Source: Aquibaculum arenosum
Lineage (GTDB): Bacteria > Pseudomonadota > Alphaproteobacteria > Kiloniellales > DSM-21159
Assembly: GCF_029222965.1 (NCBI RefSeq)
Contig: NZ_JARHUD010000001.1
Coordinates: forward strand, 124,001-188,000
Direction: 5' to 3'
Length of the DNA: 64,000 bases
Position 1 is the stretch's first letter. Each line of letters opens with the position of its first letter. A program made the translations under genes and the position numbers. The notes under the pieces were generated by a model. The model ran no database searches. It was not told the origin of the DNA and worked only from the letters and a program-made list of their open reading frames with translations. This document shows positions 58,786 to 64,000 of the stretch, piece after piece.

Positions 58786-60000
58786 ATGACAGACGCCCTC
58801 AACACCTATCGGTCCGGCCCGGACGAACGCGGCCATTTCGGCACTTTCGGCGGACGTTTCGTGGCCGAAACTCTGATGCCGCTCATCCTCGAGGTCGAAC
58901 AGGCCTATGAGGAGGCCCGGCGCTCGGATGACTTCAAGCGGGAGCAGGACTACTTCCTGACCCACTACGTCGGACGGCCCAGCCCACTCTACTTTGCCGA
59001 ACGGCTCACCGAGGAACTCGGCGGCGCGAAGGTCTACTTCAAGCGCGACGAGCTGAACCATACCGGCGCGCACAAGATCAACAACACCATGGGCCAGATC
59101 CTGCTGGCCCGGCGAATGGGCAAGACCCGGATCATCGCCGAGACCGGCGCTGGACAGCACGGCGTGGCCACCGCCACGGTCTGCGCCCGCTTCGGCCTGC
59201 CCTGTGTGGTCTACATGGGCGCCACGGACATGGAGCGGCAGAAGCCAAACGTCTTTCGCATGAAGATGCTCGGCGCCGAAGTGATTCCGGTCACCAGTGG
59301 CACCGGCACCCTCAAGGATGCGATGAACGAGGCGCTGCGCGACTGGGTCGCCAATGTGGAAAGCACCTTCTACATCATCGGCACCGCTGCCGGCCCGCAC
59401 CCCTATCCCGCCATGGTACGCGACTTTCAGTGTGTGATCGGAGAGGAGACCCGGCGCCAGCTTCACGAAGCTGAGGGGCGGCTGCCGGACACGCTGGTGG
59501 CCTGTATCGGCGGAGGCTCCAACGCCATTGGCCTGTTCCATCCCTTCCTGGATGAGCCAGATGTGCGCATGGTGGGTGTGGAAGCGGCCGGACACGGCAT
59601 TGCCAGTGGCGAGCATGCAGCATCCCTGAATGGCGGGCGTCCGGGCGTGCTGCACGGGAACCGCACCTATCTGCTCCAGACTGATGATGGGCAGATCGTC
59701 GACGCCTACTCGATTTCTGCCGGCCTCGATTATCCCGGCATCGGCCCGGAGCACTCCTGGCTGCACGAATCGGGCCGCGTCGACTATGTCGCCGTCACCG
59801 ACGACGAGGCCATGGAGGCCTTCAAGCTCTGTACGCGTACGGAGGGGATCATTCCGGCGCTGGAACCGGCGCACGCTCTGGCGCAGGTGATGAAGATGGC
59901 GCCGGACCTGCCGCGCGATCATCTGCTGGTGATGAATCTCTGCGGGCGCGGTGACAAAGACGTCTTTGCTGTGGCCGAGCGTTTGGGAGTGTCTCTGTGA
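58786..60000 (+). CDS. trpB: Tryptophan synthase beta subunit
   Basis: 404 residues. It condenses indole with serine using pyridoxal phosphate. The PLP lysine is in [20 protein letters not shown], the glycine-rich phosphate site in [12 protein letters not shown], and [20 protein letters not shown] is conserved. The ATG at 58786 gives a short normal N-terminus; the frame is open further upstream. trpF, which precedes trpB in many alphaproteobacteria, is absent here and an RND pump operon lies on the other side. Confidence 0.98.
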   Translation: MTDALNTYRSGPDERGHFGTFGGRFVAETLMPLILEVEQAYEEARRSDDFKREQDYFLTHYVGRPSPLYFAERLTEELGGAKVYFKRDELNHTGAHKINNTMGQILLARRMGKTRIIAETGAGQHGVATATVCARFGLPCVVYMGATDMERQKPNVFRMKMLGAEVIPVTSGTGTLKDAMNEALRDWVANVESTFYIIGTAAGPHPYPAMVRDFQCVIGEETRRQLHEAEGRLPDTLVACIGGGSNAIGLFHPFLDEPDVRMVGVEAAGHGIASGEHAASLNGGRPGVLHGNRTYLLQTDDGQIVDAYSISAGLDYPGIGPEHSWLHESGRVDYVAVTDDEAMEAFKLCTRTEGIIPALEPAHALAQVMKMAPDLPRDHLLVMNLCGRGDKDVFAVAERLGVSL

Positions 60001-60848
60001 TGGCTGCCACCCGTACCGCACCCAGCCGGGTGGAGAAGCGCTTTGCTGCCCTGAAGGAGGAAGGTCGCTCCGGACTGGTCACCTTCGTCACTGCCGGCGA
60101 CCCGGACATGGACACCAGCTGGGAGATCCTGAAGGGGCTTCCCGCGGCCGGCGCCGACATTATCGAGATCGGCATGCCCTTTTCGGATCCCATGGCCGAT
60201 GGCCCGGCAATCCAGGCCGCCTCGCAGCGCGCGCTAAAAGGCGGAGCAACGCTTGCCAAGACCCTCGACCTGGTGCGTCGCTTTCGGCAGGAGGACGCCG
60301 CAACGCCGATCATCCTGATGGGCTATTACAACCCGATCTACTCCATGGGGCCGCAGCGCTTCATCGAGGAAGCCGTGGCTGCGGGCGTGGATGGTCTGAT
60401 CATCGTCGATTTGCCGCCCGAAGAGGATGATGAGCTCTGCGATCCCGCCGTTGCCGCAGGGCTGCACTGGATCCGCCTGGCCACACCGACCACCGATGAC
60501 AAGCGCCTGCCCAAGGTGCTCGAGAACACCGGCGGGTTCCTCTATTACGTCTCTGTGCTCGGCATCACCGGTACGCGCTCGGCCCTGGCGGACCAGGTTG
60601 CCGCGGCGGTTGCGCGCTTCCGCCGCCATACCGACATTCCGGTTGCCGTCGGCTTCGGGATCAAGACGCCGGAGCAGGCGGCTGCCATCGGCAAGGTGGC
60701 AGACGCCGCCGTGGTCGGTTCGGCCATCGTGGGCCGCATCGAGGACTCGCTGGACCCGGACGGCAAGGCAACGGCCCAAACGGTGCCGGCAGCGCTGGAT
60801 CTCGTCAGCGCTCTGGCTGGAGGAATGCGAGGTAAGGTTCCCGCATGA
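60000..60848 (+). CDS. trpA: Tryptophan synthase alpha subunit
   Basis: 282 residues, a TIM-barrel enzyme that splits indole-glycerol phosphate and passes indole to Trp[21 protein letters not shown] and [21 protein letters not shown] contain the catalytic glutamate, and the second catalytic aspartate is in [12 protein letters not shown]. The ATG overlaps the trpB stop by one base (TGATG); a GTG three bases earlier is possible. Ends in ATGA overlap with accD. Confidence 0.97.
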   Translation: MAATRTAPSRVEKRFAALKEEGRSGLVTFVTAGDPDMDTSWEILKGLPAAGADIIEIGMPFSDPMADGPAIQAASQRALKGGATLAKTLDLVRRFRQEDAATPIILMGYYNPIYSMGPQRFIEEAVAAGVDGLIIVDLPPEEDDELCDPAVAAGLHWIRLATPTTDDKRLPKVLENTGGFLYYVSVLGITGTRSALADQVAAAVARFRRHTDIPVAVGFGIKTPEQAAAIGKVADAAVVGSAIVGRIEDSLDPDGKATAQTVPAALDLVSALAGGMRGKVPA

Positions 60849-61861
60849 ACTGGATAACCAACTATGTGCGCCCGAAAATCCGGGCGCTCGTGGCCCCGCG
60901 TGAGGACATCCCTGACAACCTCTGGGACAAGTGCACCTCCTGCGGCCACATGATTTTTCACCGTGAGCTCGAGGAACTGCTGCGCGTCTGCCCGAACTGC
61001 GGCCATCACATGCGCATCGGGCCGGAACGGCGCATGGAAGTGCTGTTCGATGACGGCGCCTACGAAAAGATCGAGTTGCCGCAAGCGCTGGCCGATCCCC
61101 TGAAATTCCGCGATCGCGAGCGCTACAGTGAGCGGCTGAAGAAGGCGCGCACTAAGACCGGGCAGCAGGATGCCATCCGCGTGGGCCACGGCCATATTGG
61201 CAGCCAGCCGGCGGTGGTTGCGGCTTTCGACTTCTCCTTTATGGGCGGCTCCATGGGGCTGGCCGTGGGCGAGGGGCTGGTCACCGCCGCGCGCGAGGCA
61301 GCGCGCCGCCGCGCTGCACTGATCGCTGTGCCGGCTTCGGGCGGCGCGCGCATGCAGGAAGGCATTCTCTCCCTCATGCAGATGCCGCGCAGCGTGATCG
61401 CGGTGCAGATGGTGCGTGATGAGGGGCTGCCTTACATTGTGCTGCTGACCGATCCGACCACCGGCGGCGTTTCGGCCTCCTTCGCCATGCTGGGCGATGT
61501 ACAGATTGCCGAACCGGGCGCTGTGATCGGCTTTGCCGGGGCGCGGGTCATTGAGGAAACCATCCGCGAGACCCTGCCGCCGGGCTTCCAACGTGCCGAA
61601 TACCTGCTGGAACACGGCATGATCGACATGGTGGTGCCGCGCAGCGAACTGCGTGAGACGATGGGGCGTCTCCTGGGGCATCTGATGAACAGCCCGGCAG
61701 TGCGTGGCACGGCGGCCCAGCCGGTCGCAGCCGCAACGCCGGCCGAGCCGTCCAAGGTCGATATTGCGGCTGAGGAGTCCGACCAGTCTGAAGCCGCAAC
61801 TGCGGGCAACAAAGAGGCGGGCAAGAAAGACAAAGAGGCGGAGCGTGCCTCAGACGGTTGA
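60845..61861 (+). CDS. accD: Acetyl-CoA carboxylase carboxyltransferase beta subunit
   Basis: 338 residues. A four-cysteine zinc ribbon near the N-terminus ([20 protein letters not shown] then CGHHM) is followed by the crotonase-like carboxyltransferase core ([47 protein letters not shown]). It transfers the carboxyl from biotin to acetyl-CoA in fatty acid synthesis. The 45-residue tail after the core is rich in alanine, glutamate and lysine. Coupled to trpA by a four-base overlap, and folC starts within its last codons. Confidence 0.97.
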   Translation: MNWITNYVRPKIRALVAPREDIPDNLWDKCTSCGHMIFHRELEELLRVCPNCGHHMRIGPERRMEVLFDDGAYEKIELPQALADPLKFRDRERYSERLKKARTKTGQQDAIRVGHGHIGSQPAVVAAFDFSFMGGSMGLAVGEGLVTAAREAARRRAALIAVPASGGARMQEGILSLMQMPRSVIAVQMVRDEGLPYIVLLTDPTTGGVSASFAMLGDVQIAEPGAVIGFAGARVIEETIRETLPPGFQRAEYLLEHGMIDMVVPRSELRETMGRLLGHLMNSPAVRGTAAQPVAAATPAEPSKVDIAAEESDQSEAATAGNKEAGKKDKEAERASDG

Positions 61862-63143
61862 GTCGTTGGGCAGCGACGCCGTTCTCGCCCGTCTCAACGC
61901 GCTGCATCCCAAGATCATCGACCTGTCGCTGGGACGCGTCGAGACGCTCCTGTCCACGCTCGGGCATCCGGAGCGGCGCCTGGCACCGGTGGTGCATATC
62001 GCAGGCACCAACGGCAAGGGCTCTGTTCTGGCCTATCTGCGGGCGATGCATGAGGCCGAGGGGCGGCGTGTGCAGGCCTATACCTCGCCGCACCTTGTGC
62101 GCTTCCACGAGCGCATTCGCCTGAGCGACGGCCTGATCGAGGAGCCAGCTCTGCTCGCGCTGCTCGAGGAGTGTGAGGCCGCCAACGGCGGTGCCCCGAT
62201 CACCTTTTTCGAGATCACCACGGTGGCTGCGTTTCTCGCCTTCGCGCGCGAGCCGGCGGACCTGCTGCTGTTGGAAGTGGGGCTGGGTGGGCGGCTTGAT
62301 GCCACCAATGTCATCGACACGCCGGCCTTGAGCGTGATCACCCCGGTCTCCATGGACCACACCCAATATCTGGGAGACAGCCTGGAGGCCATCGCGTTCG
62401 AGAAGGCGGGCATCTTGAAGCCCGGCGTGCCCGCGGTCGTGGGCCTGCAATCGCCCACGGCCCTGGCGGTGATCGAGGCGCGGGCGCGCGAGATTGAGGC
62501 ACCCCTTTGGATTCAGGGTCGCGATTTCGAGGGCGCGGCCGGCGCGGATGCACTCACCTATCGCGACGAGGCGGGTGAAGTGGAGCTTCCTTTCCCCGCG
62601 CTACCGGGCGACCATCAGCAGCAGAACGCCATTCTGGCCATGGCCGCCGCCCGGCGCCTGGGCGATCTGGGGCCAAGTCTGGAGGCTTGCCGGCACGGGC
62701 TGACGCAAGCACGCTGGCCGGCACGCCTGCAGCAGCTCACACACGGCCCTCTTGTGGCACTACTGCCTGCCAACTGGAGCCTCTGGCTCGACGGCGGGCA
62801 CAATGCGGCCGCTGCGGAGGCCTTGGCCGCCTGGCTCGGGCGTGACCGCAAGCCGCTGCGCCTGATCTACGGCATGCTCAACACTAAGGCGGCAGCCGAC
62901 TTCCTGCGTCCCCTGGCGCCGCTCACTGAGCGGCTCGAGGCCATTGCAATTCCCGGCGAGCCGAACAGCCTCAGCCCCGAGGCTGCGGCCGAGCACGCCA
63001 GGGCCTGCGGGTTCGCGGCCACAGCCAGGCCGAACCTCGATGCTGCCATGGCCGCGGCGCTCGCCGACAGCGGGCCGGACGGCCGGGTGCTGATCTGCGG
63101 CTCGCTCTATCTGGCCGGCAAGGTGCTGGCGGAGAATGGATGA
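61845..63143 (+). CDS. folC: Folylpolyglutamate synthase / dihydrofolate synthase
   Basis: 432 residues of the Mur ligase family. It adds glutamate to dihydropteroate and folates. The nucleotide-binding loop is HIAGTNGKGSVLAYL, and LLEVGLGGRLDATNVID and VSMDHTQYLGDSLEAIAFEK are conserved. The GTG at 61845 overlaps the accD end by 17 bases and is preferred, as upstream codons lie inside accD in another frame; an alternative start just downstream cannot be excluded. Operon position after accD is conserved in alphaproteobacteria. Confidence 0.93.
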   Translation: MPQTVESLGSDAVLARLNALHPKIIDLSLGRVETLLSTLGHPERRLAPVVHIAGTNGKGSVLAYLRAMHEAEGRRVQAYTSPHLVRFHERIRLSDGLIEEPALLALLEECEAANGGAPITFFEITTVAAFLAFAREPADLLLLEVGLGGRLDATNVIDTPALSVITPVSMDHTQYLGDSLEAIAFEKAGILKPGVPAVVGLQSPTALAVIEARAREIEAPLWIQGRDFEGAAGADALTYRDEAGEVELPFPALPGDHQQQNAILAMAAARRLGDLGPSLEACRHGLTQARWPARLQQLTHGPLVALLPANWSLWLDGGHNAAAAEALAAWLGRDRKPLRLIYGMLNTKAAADFLRPLAPLTERLEAIAIPGEPNSLSPEAAAEHARACGFAATARPNLDAAMAAALADSGPDGRVLICGSLYLAGKVLAENG

Positions 63144-63217
63144 CTGATCGAAGCGGCCCAACGTTACGCAAGGTGGTCGCTACGCAAGGGGGCCGATGAG
63201 TTGCTGGGAGGAGAATC

Positions 63218-63529
63218 GTGAGCGCAAGACGCAGCGCCTTGGACGGGCCGGCAGGGCGGGTCGGCGCGGCCGTTGTCCTGCTGCTGGTCATCGCCAGCCT
63301 GACGGCGATCCATTGGGAAGACCTGTTTGGCCCTGACCCTGCCGAGGTGGCGGCCGATGATCCGGTTGGCCGCTGCATCGCCGAGCGCAGCGCCGATATC
63401 GAGGCGATGATTGAGGAGAACCCCTCAATGGCTGGCCGGCGCGAGACGCTGCTCGCCCGGGTGCCTCCGATGTGCGAGGACATGCTGGGTTCGGGCGGCG
63501 GCAACGCTCCACCCTTGCCGGGACAGTAG
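63218..63529 (+). CDS. Small protein with N-terminal membrane anchor
   Basis: 103 residues. One hydrophobic segment near the start (VGAAVVLLLVIASLTAI) is followed by a mainly acidic region with two cysteines (GRCIAERSADIEAMIEE and PMCEDMLGSG), suggesting a membrane-anchored periplasmic domain that may form a disulfide. GTG start with a strong GGGAGGAG site. No family recognised. Sits 74 bases after folC. Confidence 0.65.
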   Translation: MSARRSALDGPAGRVGAAVVLLLVIASLTAIHWEDLFGPDPAEVAADDPVGRCIAERSADIEAMIEENPSMAGRRETLLARVPPMCEDMLGSGGGNAPPLPGQ

Positions 63530-63577
63530 CCGCCACCCATCTGTTAGGTGGATGGGGAACGTTCCAAGGAGATGGAT

Positions 63578-63739
63578 ATGACGACCAAAGATCCCGGCAA
63601 GAACGATCCCAAGAAGCCTCAGAACGAGAAAGACAAGCATCAAGAGGATGCGCTCGACGAAGCGCTGGATGAGAGCTTCCCCGCCAGCGACCCCCCTGCA
63701 GCCACCATCCCGCCCAAGCACCCACAAGGCGACAAGTAG
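63578..63739 (+). CDS. Small acidic/lysine-rich protein with DESFPASDPP motif
   Basis: 53 residues: TTKDPGKNDPKKPQNEKDKH followed by ALDEALDESFPASDPPA. The DESFPASDPPA motif occurs in many short, uncharacterised alphaproteobacterial proteins. Highly charged and probably disordered. The ATG at 63578 has AAGGAG six bases upstream; one at 63572 is in the same frame. Function unknown. Confidence 0.7.
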   Translation: MTTKDPGKNDPKKPQNEKDKHQEDALDEALDESFPASDPPAATIPPKHPQGDK

Positions 63740-63793
63740 GGCTGAGTCCTGCGACCGGGCTGCCCGCCTTTCCAAGTGGCCTAGTACCGATCA

Positions 63794-63829
63794 TCTCAGA
63801 GCGCGATCGTGAAGCGATCGGGACTGAGA
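63794..63829. repeat. Interrupted inverted repeat
   Basis: TCTCAG (63794-63799) pairs with CTGAGA (63824-63829) and an inner CGATCG with CGATCG across a TGAAG loop. It lies in the non-coding stretch 63740-63926. Function unknown; could be part of a terminator for the small gene, though no U-run is present. Confidence 0.5.
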
Positions 63830-63869
63830 CGTTGCTCCGGTCTCCCTCCTCAAAGTAGACCGAATTCAC

Positions 63870-63908
63870 GCATTCAATCTGAACTCCGCACTGGTTCAGA
63901 TTGGATGC
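63870..63908. terminator. Long hairpin behind the partial minus-strand gene
   Basis: GCATTCAATCTGAAC (63870-63884) pairs with GTTCAGATTGGATGC (63894-63908): 15 pairs, one a G-U, around a nine-base loop. It lies 18 bases after the stop codon of the minus-strand gene. It could be a terminator or mRNA stabiliser; the missing U-run argues against simple intrinsic termination. Confidence 0.5.
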
Positions 63909-63926
63909 GATCTGTCTTGCAGAGGC

Positions 63927-64000
63927 TTACCAGCCGTTCACCCTGTCCCACTGCTCGATGACGCGGCCGTCGCTGATCACCTCATAATGCGGGTAGGCGG
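63927..64000 (-). CDS. C-terminal fragment of an unknown protein
   Basis: The minus strand is open from the window edge to a TAA at 63927-63929 and encodes AYPHYEVISDGRVIEQWDRV then NGW. The 5' part lies beyond the window. Coding is supported by base use and by the hairpin just after the stop, but the piece is too short to assign to a family. Confidence 0.5.
   Translation of the reverse strand, partial: AYPHYEVISDGRVIEQWDRVNGW

Noticed and set aside
58543-60021. The adaptor reading frame stays open far upstream, across the antisense of trpB
   Set aside because: The proper signal peptide starts at 58542. The extension has no conserved sequence and would bury trpB.

Overview
The window reads as chromosomal DNA of a GC-rich alphaproteobacterium, probably in or near the Rhodospirillales. 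Supporting signs are the trpB-trpA-accD-folC string, a groESL operon with a CIRCE operator, a dnaK promoter of the alphaproteobacterial RpoH type, and an RNA candidate carrying the ten-base core of the alpha-r8 (mmgR/suhB) small RNA family. I saw no rRNA, tRNA, CRISPR array or intact insertion sequence. The genus cannot be fixed from the sequence alone.

Layout. 1-6541: end of an RND efflux adaptor and its pump, sfsA (minus strand), N-formylglutamate amidohydrolase, an acetyltransferase, an MgtC-type membrane protein and a DUF2442 protein. 6657-9659: the small RNA candidate, an ankyrin protein, and leuC-leuD. 9704-18845: a catabolic locus with an FAD oxidoreductase, an M20 carbamoylase-type hydrolase, a dipeptide/oligopeptide-type ABC importer whose second permease is fused to an ATPase, and a GntR regulator. 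18805-21110: interspersed repeats, an orphan HicB-like gene and an MFS transporter. 21161-30663: a surface-glycan locus, much of it AT-rich and probably acquired by transfer. 30768-39560: a pyrimidine-breakdown operon under a RutR-like repressor with a visible operator. 39625-48520: CueR, an SMR pump, groEL-groES, a DMT exporter, an alcohol dehydrogenase, a double-kinase fusion protein and a molybdopterin oxidoreductase. 48545-54118: the dnaK-dnaJ operon and several small genes. 54191-58542: a second RND pump. 58786-63143: trpB-trpA-accD-folC. 63218-64000: two small genes, two large hairpins and the 3' end of an unknown gene.

The best candidate for something undescribed is 21161-30663. UDP-glucose dehydrogenase would supply UDP-glucuronate. 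Two related glycosyltransferases, one of them a GT2-GT4 double enzyme, flank or adjoin it. Three different ATP-grasp ligases follow: one resembles TupA (teichuronopeptide synthesis) and two resemble the cyanophycin synthetase ligase domain. One of these two carries a complete acylphosphatase domain at its C-terminus. ATP-grasp ligases work through acyl-phosphate intermediates and acylphosphatases hydrolyse such bonds, so the fusion suggests a ligase with built-in editing. My inference is that the locus makes an amino-acid- or peptide-decorated uronic acid polymer.

Other points of note are a 630-base-spaced, near-identical repeat that gives gntR and hicB the same C-terminal codons; a 16-base RutR-type operator in front of a reductive pyrimidine operon that contains two unrelated candidate N-carbamoyl hydrolases; and an ABC permease with about 110 extra N-terminal residues that look membrane-embedded.
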